Source: Niebla homalea
Lineage: Eukaryota; Ascomycota; Lecanoromycetes; Lecanorales; Ramalinaceae
Assembly (NCBI GenBank): GCA_019925105.1
Contig: JAHGAU010000003.1
Span: 1,240,001-1,304,000 of the forward strand
Reading direction: 5' to 3'
Length of the DNA stretch: 64,000 bases
In this document: positions 46,820 to 59,273 of the stretch, piece after piece
Layout: each line of letters opens with the position of its first letter
Numbering within the stretch: the first letter of the stretch is position 1
Program-made: the position numbers and the translations under genes
Notes under the pieces: generated by a model
Told to the model about the DNA's origin: nothing
What the model saw: the letters and a program-made list of their open reading frames with translations, nothing else
Databases searched by the model: none

Positions 46820-47525
46820 ACAACCAACACCCTACCCGCCCCATTGCTCCACCCCCTTTTGCTTTCTCAGCGCCTTCACGACAAAAAGCACGTTTTTCGA
46901 CGATCCTTGGACCTCCCACGAGCCAAAATCACCCAAAAGCCACTCGACCTAAGTACGGAAGGACGGTGGATTTTTCGGTAGAATGGGGGGGTTCAGATTC
47001 GGAGGAATGGCAGGAGGAGGAATGTTAGAATCTTGAGAGAGAGAAAAAGAGGGAGGACGAGGCAAGCACCATCGAGTAGGACGATATTGATTGTTGCGTC
47101 TTGCATACAAGGCATTCGACGAGTAGTTGTTTTGTGATTGGCGTATCTGAACGTGGTGGGATAATTTTCATCTAGCTGGATGAGATTACTGCTATGATGC
47201 CCTAGCTAGCCAAGTCAATCGAAAGCTATTATCGAGCTGTCCGATCTCATTTGGGTTGTTGATTCTGTCGCTTTCGTGCTCTATGGATTCGTCAAAGTGT
47301 GTACAAATCGTCTTGCTCTTGGAAAGGTCACTCACGACAGCGTATAATCTTCAGGCTGACAGCTTCGTGAGAGACGCTGAGTCCCTTCCCTGTCCCTGCC
47401 GTCTCCAACTCCGTAGCCTCTGGATCCTCTTGGATCTTCTGCCTTCCGAACGCCTTGCTGGAGTGAAAGCCATCGTAGCTCATGCCTTAGATCCGGCTGC
47501 GATACACAGACTTGAACCATCCATT
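46820..47525. other. convergent intergenic region
   Basis: About 700 bp between eL41 (plus) and AP-2 mu (minus), presumably both 3' UTRs. No feature is seen. Confidence 0.45.
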
Positions 47526-49030
47526 TCAGAACCTGATCTCGTAGCTCCCCGCCCTCGTCATATATCTCACCCACTTCACGCTCCCGTAATTCCCCTTCTC
47601 AAACACCTTCAGATACCTCACCAGCAACCCACTGCTCGTGAACATGAGCAGGCTGAACGCCAAACTCAACGGCGGCCGACTCCACGCCTTCTGCGTCGTC
47701 ATCGCGCTCAGCGACGCCTCCGCGCTCAGCACGAACTCCGACTGGCCCGAGAAGCGCGGGATCTTCCACACGATGTTGTTGTGCTCGGGCTCGTACCTGG
47801 CCTTGCCCTGACTGACCCGCTCCGTCGTCTTGGCCGTGTTCAGCGGGGTGGGGACGCGGATGACGACGTTGGTGGCGAAGAGCTTGCTCCCGTAGTTGCT
47901 CTTGACCGCGATGCTGTACTCCACCTTGCTCCGGCCCAGCTCGTTCACGATCGCGTGCACCTTGAAGGGCAGGTTCACATTCTCGGTGGCCCGGTAGCGC
48001 ATCAGCTCGAACTCGCCGTCGGGCGGCACGAAGCTGATGATCCGCTCGTTCTGGAACTTGCCCAGCTGCACGCACTGGTGGAACTGGCAGTCCTCCAGCG
48101 TGACGCTTCCTGCCGCGGCTTTGGTCGCCTTCGCCCCCGCCGTGTTGCCCGCGGGCCCTTGCGCCAGGCTCTGCGGATCCAGCAGCAAGCGATCGTTCAA
48201 GCCGAACTTGCAGTCCGGCATCCCGGACAGGTAGGCGCGCATGATGATCTGCCCGGACACATCGGCTCGCAGCACGGAGCCAGCCGCGGACATGAGCAGG
48301 TTGACGTCCTCGATGACGTCCACAAAGGCCTCGTTCTTGCGGTAGCGGATGTCGGGTTTGCGCCAGGAGAGGGCCCCCGTGGCTTGCATGGTGATGCGGG
48401 AAGAATCCTCGAGGGAGCGGGTGCCGGAGGAGTGGACGCCTTCGGTGGTGATGTACATCTTGAGCGTGTCGGTTTCCGTGTTCTGGGGGTAGCCGAAGTC
48501 GATGATTTCTGTTACACATGTCCAATTAGCATTGATGGCACTTCTTCCTGTTGCCTCCAATCCCCAGTCTGAATTTCCCTCGGTAGAGCGACTGAATCAT
48601 TTGAATGATTTGTTGCATCCAGCGCCGTAGATTCTCCTCTACAGCCGCCCCCAAACCATACTCAGGCCGGTAAAAGTAGGACGATGAACATACCCTCCAA
48701 CAATTCATAAATACACACGAAATTATCCTTCACGGCCTCCTCATCGAACTTCCCAAAGTAACTGCGTCCCAGAGCGACCAGCTTCCCCAACACCTCAAAG
48801 ATCAACGCCGCGTTCGCATTGCTCTTCGTCACCGCCACCAGATAGATGTTCTCATGCTTCACGTGGCTGAAAGTAGTGGACCCCAGAGTCAGAATGGGGG
48901 AGCGGACGGCCGGGTTGGAGATGACTTGGATGCGGAAGACGTCGGCGAGGCGCGGGCGGCAGTCCTGGCGGTAGGAGCGGAAGATGAGGTTCTCGCCCTT
49001 TTGGTTGAAGATGAGAATGCCGGAGATCAT
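47526..49030 (-). CDS. APM4: AP-2 clathrin adaptor complex subunit mu
   Basis: Medium chain of AP-2, which selects cargo for clathrin endocytosis at the plasma membrane. Exons 49030-48694 and 48508-47526 give 439 residues (human AP2M1 is 435). The N-terminal longin-like domain starts MISGILIFNQKGENLIFRSY and ends IYELLEEIIDFGYPQNTETD across the splice; the C-terminal mu homology domain has WRKPDIRYRKNEAFVDVIED, VLRADVSGQIIM, SYEIRF at the end. The intron is 185 bp, long for this window, with GTATGT donor, GCTAAT branch and AACAG acceptor. The gene is GC-rich at third positions. AP-2 rather than AP-1 is based on the N-terminal pattern and length. Confidence 0.93.
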
Positions 49031-49697
49031 GGCGGGTGAGTGGGAATGGGGGTGGAAGACGCGCCCTGAATCTCGTTGCTTCCTTCGAACGTGAGGTTTC
49101 TGAATGATGGCTGGATTTGATATCACGTGATTTGGCGATGTTGATGCGGAAAAAGGAGGAGCATATTGCTGGTCAGATACAGTATTATGCTACCAATACT
49201 CAGTGCAAAGTGCAAAGCAACGAGACGAGAATCATGGCAGTTGTGTTACATTGATCACTAATTCAACTCTATGTTTCCTGCTCCTCCGCCTTGGCCGAGC
49301 AAATCTTTCCTGGAACATTGATGCAACTGATATCTTCCAGACGCGTGCACGAATGCCTTGATCCCCAAGGCGACTTTTTGATGTTACAACCGTATAAACA
49401 GTGAAAAACAATACCTCGCACGCGGATATGGCCTCATACGGCGCCGTAGCTCTTTCTCCCATTTATCTCGACCTCCATCCAGTACGGGACCCATGACTCA
49501 CTGTCCCATGTTTAGCAGCCAGATCAGATGCTCAGTCGTGTGAATATCACGAGCAATGGCCATCGATCTCTGCAAAAGTCCCATTCCAGAGACATATAAC
49601 ATCGCGTCTTCATATTCCACATGTTCAGACATTTAGCTTGGTCTTCCGTGCGTGTTCAAGTAAAATATCATCGAGACAGTGCGTGGAAGCGCGGAGA
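49031..49697. other. spacer between AP-2 mu and INO80
   Basis: AP-2 mu promoter side and INO80 3' side. Apart from the TCACGTGA box nothing is recognised. Confidence 0.45.
49123..49130. promoter_or_regulatory. TCACGTGA palindrome upstream of AP-2 mu
   Basis: Perfect TCACGTGA within a 10-bp ATCACGTGAT palindrome, 93 bp upstream of the AP-2 mu start. Same core as at 9,708. Motif-only call. Confidence 0.4.
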
Positions 49698-52600
49698 TCA
49701 CATGCCACTACCATCAGCAATTGCAAGTCGTTGCTTCGCTGTCTTGGCCTTCTTCGAGATACCCTTCCTCTTTGCAGCAGGTGCAGATTCTGCAGTATCG
49801 ATGGGCGTAGCTGCACCAGAGGGTTTGTCGATCTCACCGCCAAAGTCACCCTCACCTGATGGCAGAAATATGTCAGCAGTTGATAAGGGGCTGGAGGAGT
49901 CTTTGTTTTGGTACAACATACCTTCGTGATACATGTCTTCAAGAGCAACTTCCTTCTTCTTGCCGGTAGCTTTCCTCTTCTTCTGCTTCTTGTCTTCACC
50001 CTTTGCCGCAACCTCCGCTTCCTTCTTCTCGATCAATTCAGCCTGTTCATCATCTGCGAGCCACAGAGCGATATCCTTGGTACGATTTTCTTTGCTTCTG
50101 GCATTGAAATCCACGCCGGCGGCACCGCCTCCAGAGATGACAACGCGCTGCACTTCCTCCTTCTGTAGGGCACGCTTGCGAATACGCTCCTCGATGGTGC
50201 CGCGAGTAATCATTCGGTAGACTGTGACTTGCTTGGTTTGGCCAAGACGATGGGCACGATCCATGGCCTGCGAGTCAATAGTAGGATTCCAATCCGAGTC
50301 GTAGAAGATGACTGTGTCTGCCGCTGTCAGGTTGATGCCGAGGCCACCGGCACGTGTCGACAAGAGGAAGATGAAGATTTCTGGCTGCGTTTGGAAGTCT
50401 GCGACGGCATCCCTTCGATCCTCGAGCTTGGTGGAACCGTCCAGACGGAGATATCGGTAATTCCTGAAGGTCAGGTATTCCTCCATTAGGTCCATCATCC
50501 TTGTCATCTGGAAGTAAAGCAGCACGCGGTGGCCTCCTTGCTTGAGCTCACGAAGAAGCTGATCAAGTCTGGCTAGCTTGCCTGAATCGGTCACAAAGCG
50601 CTGCATAGATGGCACCTTGATATTGGTGTATTTGGACTTCCGCGACAGAGGCTCTGGCAGCATGTTACGCACCGGGAAAGAATTAGGTGGGACATCGGCA
50701 TTGATCAGGGCGGCTTCCTCCGTCTCAGTAATGCCAGAGAGAGCTTGTCTCAAAGGCGCATTGAAGGCAATGTCCTCGAAGTTGACGCGCGGAGTCTGGT
50801 TGTTGGATGATATCTCAATGGGCGGGGCTTGAGCACCTGGGCCGGCACATCGATCGATACTACGGAAAATGGTCGTTTCAAAATAATCGCGAGATATGTT
50901 GAACATAGAATGCAATGGCCCCTTCGTCAGATCTGCCAAAGCCTGGTTGTCATTGCGCTCGTTGATCATGAACAAGGAGCGCATAGGTGCGTAATTGTCA
51001 TCCGAGGATCCGTCGTACATGATGTTCAGCTTTGGAAGATTATTATCTTTGCGGATAAGATCGATCGCTCGCTCCGCCACGCCGTTGTGCGAGGCTCTAT
51101 AGGCTTCTCCGGCGGTGATGTCTGCGAAGGGTAACCATGAGAAAGCGGCAGTGCCACCTGTGTGCTCGATGATTCTCTTAGCAGTCCAGATATCCAAAAG
51201 CTCTCGGAGGTAATGACGGCGAGAGCCGGCCTTCGTGTCTGATGACCCACCCATGTCAATCCTAGGCTTCAGGTCGCACAAGAGACGAGGGAGGTCGTAA
51301 TCGATCAAGTTCCTCGTAGAATAGCGGAGGTTGACGAAATTGCCTTCTTTGACAAAGGACTCGCACTCTCCCCAGTGGACATTTGAGAGAGGCGATGTGG
51401 TTTCCGCCCGCTTGAGCAGATCTGGGTGGTTGCATATTTTTCGAAACTCCATCACCAGGGTCATAAGGGTCGCGGAATCTTGATCGTCGCCGATGGCAGC
51501 TATCTGAGCCACATCGAGGATGTTGATCCTGCTCCTCTCGGTTGCATATTGAACCCGCTGTCGGTAGCTCAAGTCACAGTAGACATCCTTTTCCTCTTTG
51601 TCCCCAAGCTCCTTCTGCACATGCTTCTTCACCCGCCGCAACATGAACGGCTTGAGAATCTTGTGAAGCCGCTTCAGCTGGTCCTCATTCAGCTTCGTGT
51701 TGCTTTGTGCGTGACTCTCAATGTCTTTGGAGAACCATTCGCTGAACTCTTCGTGAGAGTCAAAGAGGGTGGGCATTATGAAATGAAGCAACGCCCATAG
51801 CTCCTGCATGTTGTTCTGAATCGGTGTCCCTGTGAGGAGGAGGCGATTGCGACAACGTAGTCCTAGAAGGCTCTTCCATCTAGTACTATGGGAGGACTTG
51901 ATCGCTTGAGCCTCGTCCAGAATCATGTACTGCCAACGGATCTTCTGAATGTATTGCGCGTCTGTGACGGCGAGCTGGTACGATGTGATGAGGACGTGGA
52001 AGGGGGAGTCCTTGTTGTACGTGATATGCTTCCTGTCCCAGAACTTACGCAGGACTTTGCGATCCTTGGCGTTACCCCAATAAGGAAGGCATTTGAGGTC
52101 GGGGACGAATCGCGATATTTCTTGTTGCCAGTTGTGAAGCGTAGACGAAGGAGCGATGACGACGAAGGGCCCCCAAATGTTATACTTCTCCGCGAGGTAG
52201 CCCATGACAGATATTGACTGAACGGTCTTTCCGAGACCCATCTCATCTGCCAGGATGCCGTTGATGCCTTGCTCGTACAAATGCACCAACCAATTCAGCC
52301 CCTTAAGCTGGTATTCTTTGAGCTGTGCTGCAAGCATTTTTGGCTGCGAGATGTCAATGTCTCCCAAGCCGGTTGGGTTCTGGAAATTCATTTCGCCATC
52401 GTCAAATTGCCCTTGGAGTTCCTGACCATCAGTATTGAATGCCCTTGCTTTTGCTTGAGCCTCTTCGACAGCATTCTGGGCGTTGGCCTCAGCGGCCGCT
52501 CTCAAGGCAGTGTCGTCTTCGGCGTCGAAGTCCAGATCTTCGAAGTTGGTGACTTTGGGGCCTGCTTTGCTTGTACCGTCAGGTAAAGCGACAGTAAGAG

Positions 52601-54999
52601 CACCGGGCTCGCCAGCTTGAATCTTCTCGGTCGAAATCCCCACCTCCTCACTATCCGTTGAGCGCTCCACCTCAGCAGTCTTGACCTTGCGCCCGACAAA
52701 GTGAGAGAACAGCTCTGTCTGCTCGATCAGGAAGTTGAGCTTTCGCTTCTGGCGATTGGACTCGCGGTCAGCCTCTGCTTTTTTGGCATTCTCAAGCTCT
52801 TGTTTCTCAGCCTGCTTGCGCATGTCACGTTCAGCCCTCTCGTTGCGCTTCCAGAAAGTCGTCATGTCGCGCATGCTCCGCTTTGCTCGAGCCTGGACGT
52901 CCTTTGCGGCCTTGTTGGTGCGCGACTGCCATCTTCGAGCTTCCTTGGATGCTAGAACTGCGGTCTTCTTGAAGTTGGTCGCCTTGGCCTCGTGCGACTT
53001 GTTCTTGATGCCCACGACCTTGTTCACGTTCTTGCTGATCTCCTTCCATATCTGGGCATAGATTTGGTTGTAGACCTCCGAGTCGAAATCGGGGACAATA
53101 TGTGCAGCTGGTGAAGCGTCCTTGGCCGCAGTCTCCTTGGACCGCCGTGTCTCCCGTATAGGGCGGGCTGGCACGGTGAAGGGCGTTTCTTCCTTGGGCG
53201 CGATGAGAACAGGTTCGTTACTCGGCAAGGTATGCAAGCCAGCAGCGTAGCCGGCCTCGGCGGCAGCTTTCTCGGCCTCCTTCTTCTCCTTGGACTTCTT
53301 TGGACGACTTGCGCCGCCACCCGTGATTCTGGCCTTTTTCCTCGGTGGCTCGGGTGACATGTTGCTGGAGGTTTGAAAAGTTCCCATGGTACCACCTTCA
53401 AGATTAGGAGCCAGAGGCGTGACTTCACGAATACCTTCTGGGGCATCGGCCCGCTCGATCATCCTCTTGGTGGTCTTCACCTTCTTCTCCGCTTTTTGTG
53501 CTTCGCGAACAAGCTTGATACGTTCAGCCTCATCGGTTGTTCGCATGGCCTTTTCATGAGCCTCTTGTTGCAGCTGCGCCTGTGTTTGTAGCGTCTTCTC
53601 GCGTCTTCGTTTCCTCTGCATGTCCTTTTTGCGTTCTTTTTCGTCTTGAACCTCTTTCGCCTGTACTTGCTGGGAGGCAAGTCCTTCATACTGGTATCGA
53701 AACTGCTGTTTGCCCGCCTCTACAGCTGCGCCCGCTGAACGTGAAATCGATTTGGCGATGACGTTACGACGTCGCTTGTGCTTCTCACTCTCATTCTTTT
53801 CCAGCTCGAGGAAACGCTTCTTTGATGTGTCCAAGTAGGCCACTTTTGCTGCCATGAACTCTGGCGAATCTGCATCAACATCGCTAAGATCCATGGCATC
53901 AATATCTTCCAGAGCCTTCTGAAGCTTCTCCCCTTCTCTGACGGAAGGAGCGGATTTCCGCTTTGATGTTGAGGACGACTTGTGGGCCGAGTTTGAGACG
54001 TCAGCTTTGAGTGATGTCGCCGCTTCTGAGTTGTGCAGTGTGGAGGCGACGGCTTTCGTTTGTGCTTTCCGAGCGGGTGGGGCCTTGGTATTCCCATTCG
54101 GAATGTTCGGAGTGGTCTTGGAGGTTTTGCCGTTGCCACCCGCGCGTGATGATGACTTTGGCGTGTCGGAAATATCATTGGACAGAATGTTTGAGAAGGA
54201 CATGGGATCAGACTTTCTGGCAGGGGTACTTTTAGGATGTTCAATCGGCTCTGGATTATTGTAATACACTTCTTCATCAACTGTGCCTTGCGAAGATGGG
54301 TGATCCGCTATGCCATTCATCTCTCCATTTTGTACTACGCTACCACGTAGCTTGGGAGACATTTGTGAAGGTTTAGCAGATGAGTAGGAAGTGGAATTGT
54401 GCCTGCTACTTGGATGCGCGTGTGAGGATGTAAAAGTAGGCGATTGGTGGGGAAAGCGGGTCTGGGTTGGGGAAGGATACATGGTCGGAGAAGCTTTTGA
54501 ATCTGGATGATAACTGTTGTAGGGCGGAAGAGTTCCTCGGTGCTAGGAGTATCAAAAAATCAGTAAATTTGTTCCTTACTCAAGGTTTTGGTAGATGTCT
54601 TTCGGGTCATACCGGGTTCGGTGACACTGCTTGACCATGACTCTGCCTTCGCGCCCCATTGGTCTCACGGTGATCTGCCAGAGGGTCATAACGAGTGGTG
54701 GTGGTGGTACTAGGACCATTTGGATTGTAAGCAGGTAAGCCTTGTGAGCCTGAGCCGTTGACCTTGGGTGAAGGTGGTGGTGCAAGCTTGGGACTCATGT
54801 AGGGTGGAAGAGTAGCAGCGGTGGAGGGGCGAGAAGGGTAACGAGTTGGCGATGATTGTGGTTGGCTTCGACTTGATGGCGAATAAGGGTGGCCGTGTGT
54901 TGGCGAAGGAGGTTGAAATTGCCTTTGGCGATCTTCATCTTCTGATGGCCTCCGCGTCATGGAGGCCTGCCCATTGTACATGGCTCTCCTCGGGGACAT
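49698..54999 (-). CDS. INO80: INO80 chromatin-remodelling ATPase
   Basis: Catalytic subunit of the INO80 complex, which moves nucleosomes and acts on H2A.Z. Exons 54999-54613, 54542-49922 and 49855-49698 give 1721 residues. Disordered Ser/Pro N-terminus; a long Lys/Glu coiled-coil part; the DBINO domain at about 615-745 ([19 protein letters not shown] to [15 protein letters not shown]), the HSA-like segment that distinguishes INO80; ATPase with Walker A DEMGLGKT near 900 and DEAQ box near 1005; a long insertion; and helicase C at about 1470-1577. The intron 49856-49921 (66 bp, GTATGT...CTGAC...CAG) is in frame and stop-free; removing it gives DMYHEGEGDFGG. Start 54999 is the first ATG in the open frame; an earlier exon is possible. 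Confidence 0.94.
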
Positions 55000-56109
55000 C
55001 TCACGGGCCCACTGTGGCCATATGGTATGTCCTTGCGCACTCGGCAAAGATCATCCAGTGTAGTCACGACATGGAAGCGACATTGAATGAGTAGAGGAAT
55101 GATGGAGATGCGGTGACGACCGAAAAGGCGCTGCGATGGTAGGCTGTGAATGAGAGCGCTGATGGAAAACCCCCTCGGCTGGTCAGACAGATTTTGATCG
55201 TCTCGTCAGACGCGCAACTGCCACAGTCCAGGTAACTGATGATTAAGCAGATTGAGTGTTCGGAAGATTTTGGAGATAGAACATGATGGAGGGTGACGAT
55301 GGGGTGTGGCGATGGATATGGTTGCGGAGGAGATGGACGGAGGGATGAGGGATGGGGAAGAAGTGATTGGCAAGGGCAAGGTTGGGTCGTGGAGAATCTT
55401 GCATGGTGGGAGCCTTTTTTTGCCCTTTGTTGCAACCAAGGACACGCTTCAAATAGCCGTGCAGTCGGGTGGGAACAATTTCCTTAAATTTCTACTCAGA
55501 TCTTTAAAAGAGCTACCCGTACCACTTTGTCTTTATTTTCTTTTTTATATATAGGTTCGCGTGAAAATGTTTTGCCAGATGAAGAAATTCTGGCATGCTC
55601 AATCATTGTATTACGGTGCGACAGATCTTACTGTTCTGCATTTCTGATCATTAGACTGATCGGATGATCGCGACGTGATGGGCGCAGTTGACTTCCTGGC
55701 TTGAACCTCCATTCCCCTTGCGATCCCAGCTTGGCAGCTATTGCATTGATTCACGCTAGTCTATTTCGAGTCATTATCGTGATTTTATCTGTACCGCCTT
55801 CCATCTGAACGCGACCTTGCCAAGCCCGCCCAATCCGGCCCCTCAGTTCCCCTAATCTCGAGAAGCGGGCGATGGGGGTCCCAAGGGCGTCAACATTGAT
55901 ACATATATGCAATGCAGCAGGTGACAAGCGCTTTCTATTCGTTGCTCACAGCTGTCAAGGGAAACTTTTACAGATACTGATGCAGCAATTGCAAGTATTC
56001 CCCACCCAGTCCTGACTCGCCGTCCACCCGCATTGGGGGTATAGGTTCACATGCTATTGTGAGAAACCTGCTCCCATAACGCCGTCGCGATGGGTAATTG
56101 CAAATATGT
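55000..56109. other. intergenic region, 1.1 kb
   Basis: INO80 promoter side. A GATGGA/GGGATG-rich purine stretch lies at about 55,285-55,375. No gene is supported. Confidence 0.45.
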
Positions 56110-58301
56110 CTATACACCGCCTTTCCGATTCTGATCCAGCAGAAGCTTGGGCTTAATGAAGCCTTCATCGATCTGCCGAAACCATGCTGCTTGCTCTTCA
56201 GATGTACCCGAGAACAATTGGTGGATGGCCCCACTTGCTGTAAGGTTTCCGTCATTTCCAGGAGCGCCGACAATAGCAGCAGCGTGCGACGAGGAATCTG
56301 CTAAGGCTGGTTCGGCGGGCGCTGATATCTTCATGGGTGGTCGTGCTGCGGGCGGCAAGTCACTGTCAGAGTAAAGGCCTTCGTCGTCACTCGGGGTCGC
56401 ATCTCCTCGGGCAAGGAGAGACTGTCGCGCCCGCTCCTTCTCCCTCTCTCGCTGCCCAGCAGTAGAATTGTTTCGAGAGGTCGGGCGAGCGGGGGGGCTA
56501 ACGTTGGGCGTTCCACTGCTGTAGCTGCCTTGCTCACCGTCCTCGTCTTTCGCTCGCCGCTCATTTTGGTCATATGCACCACTGCTTCTCGATTTTGGGA
56601 GATGGCCCACCGCATTGCTCTTGTAGTAGGTACCGTTAGCGGCCGTCTCAATATCGAACTCATCATCCGAGTCAATCTCTTCAACCACGCCGGTCCTGAT
56701 GCCCATGATTTCCAACATGCGGGCCGTCGTCCCACCAAAGATGATGACAGTGAGCACAACGACCACCAGCACAGTAGCCTGTAGAGCCGGACCATTTGCA
56801 CCGGTAAGACCAGCAGCAAGACCAACCCCAACAGCGCCACGGAGACCGGCCCAGAAGAGCATGACCTGGTAGGAGTAAGGTAGCTCATCCGCCACATCCC
56901 GCCCTCTGCGTTTTGCCCGGTAGCGAATGAACCAGTTGATGGCCCTTGAGAGTGGAAAGACGGCGCACCAACGAGCGGCGCAAATACCAAGGATGGCTAC
57001 CAGAATGAACAAAGGTTTGAAATACAAGGTCGTCTCGGTGAAAAGCGTCAAGCCGAGGTAGATGAAGATGAAATTTTCTGACAGTTGCGCCAGCGCCGAG
57101 AACATGTATTTGGTCGTCAACTGAGTCCTCCTGGACATATTGTAATATGCATAGTGTTTCAGGGTAATACCGCAGAAGAGTAGACTCACAATGCCTATTT
57201 CCGCATTAGACGGGGTGGCTGATATCGAGACAAGGGAATGGCCTTACCGGACATCAAGGCGCCATTGGCAAAATAGTAGCTCGCATATGCAATCAGGATG
57301 ACCAGACAGCTCTCGATCTTTGGGAAACGGCGGACCAAGGTGAATTTCAAGAGAAGTGCGGTACCGATGCCAACCAGAATGCCAATAAGCATGCTTCCGA
57401 AGAAGACCAAGAAGAAGATGCCCACAGCTTCAAAGAAGCTGCCCACGGTCAACGATGAACCTCGAGCAGCATCAGGCTTGTATTTCTGAGCGGTGTCAAA
57501 GATGACGATTGCAATTGCGTCGTTCAGGATTGATTCACCGAAGATGACAGTATAGAGCTTAGGATCGACCTTGTACGTGTTGAATATGGCGAGAATAGTG
57601 ACAGGATCGGTAGCAGACAATGTTGCACCTACCGAGATGGCCTCGACAAAGGATATCCTGAATCCATCCAGCGGTATCCGTGTCCAGAGCCAGAGGAAGA
57701 GACCTAAGACCACGGCTGAAATGAAAGTGCCCGCGAATGCAAAGGTCAAGATGGTACCGATGTTACGGAAGAAGTTGGCTTGATGAAGCTCATACCCAGA
57801 AGCGAGAATGATGGGAGGAAGGAGGAGATTGAAGAAGAACTGGTAGTCGAAGCTGACAGTATTCTGGATGAAGGTACCTTCGGTCAACTTGATGACAAGT
57901 CCAGCGGCCATTCCTGATCCCTGTCAGCGCTGGCCATGCAACCGTGGTGTTTGAAGACAAGCATACCCGCGAAGATTGAGAGTACTGTCTCATGAATTGC
58001 CTGGATCTTTTTATGTTGCAGCATGTAACTGGCGAAGAGAGCGACAATGAGCAACATGATGAGGATGAATAATGCCCATGATGAGAAGATCTCCTTTTGT
58101 CCTGCTTCAGGCTCTAAAGGCTCGATATCAGCACCATAGCCTGCTGATTTTCACATTGAGACTTCCAGCTCACCATCTTCAGGATCGCTATCTTCAATAT
58201 CTCGCCCTATCCAAAGTCAGCTCAGGCTTCTTTTCGGCAAAGCACAGCTCAACTGCCGTACTCAGAAGCTCATAAATTGCATTCCCTATATGTGATGCCA
58301 T
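56110..58301 (-). CDS. NHX1: endosomal/vacuolar Na+(K+)/H+ exchanger, Nhx1 type
   Basis: Cation/proton antiporter of the CPA1 family controlling endosome and vacuole pH and salt tolerance. Exons 58301-58262, 58206-58174, 58101-57967, 57913-57248 and 57194-56110 give 652 residues in phase. The membrane part (about residues 35-450) shows KIQAIHETVLSIFAG, the amiloride-site-like FFFNLLLPPIILASGYEL, SATDPVTILAIF and FGESILNDAIAIVIFD with the ND ion-binding pair, then LRGAVGVGLA. The C-terminal 180 residues are cytosolic, Ser/Arg-rich and acidic. The intron at 58102-58173 has two possible acceptors; the 72-bp choice is used because the alternative intron would be only 33 bp. The first two exons are small (40 and 33 nt). 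Confidence 0.92.
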
Positions 58302-59273
58302 ACTTGAAGCCTGCGGCTAAATGGGCGTAGACGATAGAGACGCGCACTTGTCACGGAAACAAGTGGAGCAATAGGAATTAAGGGAGGAGGGACGAGCAGA
58401 GATTTGCACAGCCATTGAAGACGGGTATCAATCGCGCACAGCAGACATGATCCTATATGGGGGTGGGATTTTGGGCGCAATATACGCAGGTTGTCGCCAG
58501 TTGTAGCAATGCGGTATTTTACATGAATACGATGGGCGGCTGTTTCTAGGTAATTTTTCATGAGCTAGAACTAGAATATATTTTTTACTGAAACTAGTCC
58601 CTGCCTCTAATTCTAACTGCTTGCTCGACTACCTGTATCGATGCGACCACAGGATGTGATGTGATGCACTTCGCTATGATTTTCTCTCACTGCCCTACAG
58701 CTGTTGAGGTAGATAAAAAGATAGTATTCAACCTTATTGCTAATTGTATTGGCTTGAAGCCGTTGTAGTTTCGACGCTATACCTGCACCTGAGCTGTTTT
58801 TTTACGGGTGGAGCAGCGGCTAGATCCGCTCAAACGTCATTTTGATTTTTGAGATTCTCAAATAGGAAATAGCGAAGCTGACGTTCCTCACAATCCTCCT
58901 CCAGGACATACCTGCATCGGTCCATTGAGGGGGGTTTTGCAAGCCCCATCCATAAAATGCTCTTCGCAGACAATGTCATCATTTCCATGGGCTAAGGCAG
59001 CTTTTGACCCGTTCAAAGGTCCTATGACCAGCTATTGTCATCGGACCATCTCCCCACTTGATCCGCCTTCAAAGGTCGAGATTGTCGTGACTCGGGCACC
59101 ATGAAGATGTTCTGAACAGCTTTCAGGTATTAAGCCACCCCGCCACTCTTCTCTCTGTCGAGTTGACCTTTGCCTTGTTGAAAACGCCTCTGTGCTACTG
59201 TGAACCCAAAGTGCTTTTTGCCTCGATCCGGATCTTGCAGGTTAAATTGAAGATCGCATAAGCATCCAGATAT
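58302..59273. other. divergent intergenic region
   Basis: Separates the Nhx gene (minus) from the MFS transporter gene (plus). AT-rich around 58,560-58,760. No gene is supported. Confidence 0.45.

Noticed and set aside
47256..48572. 438-codon plus-strand open frame
   Set aside because: Antisense shadow of the GC-rich AP-2 mu coding exon; the composition is Arg/His/Leu-rich with no domain, while the minus strand gives a clear adaptor protein.
20738..54999. Functional cluster of chromatin genes (SNF2, DDT/WHIM-like protein, INO80)
   Set aside because: They are spread over 34 kb among unrelated housekeeping genes on both strands, so chance proximity is the simpler reading.
55000..55047. Extension of INO80 upstream of 54999
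   Set aside because: The frame is open to a stop just before 55047, but it contains no ATG, so the first ATG was taken; an undetected upstream exon remains possible.
58141..58173. 33-bp intron in the Nhx gene as the main model
   Set aside because: Too short for normal fungal splicing; the 72-bp choice has a CTGAT branch site and a phase-compatible CAG.
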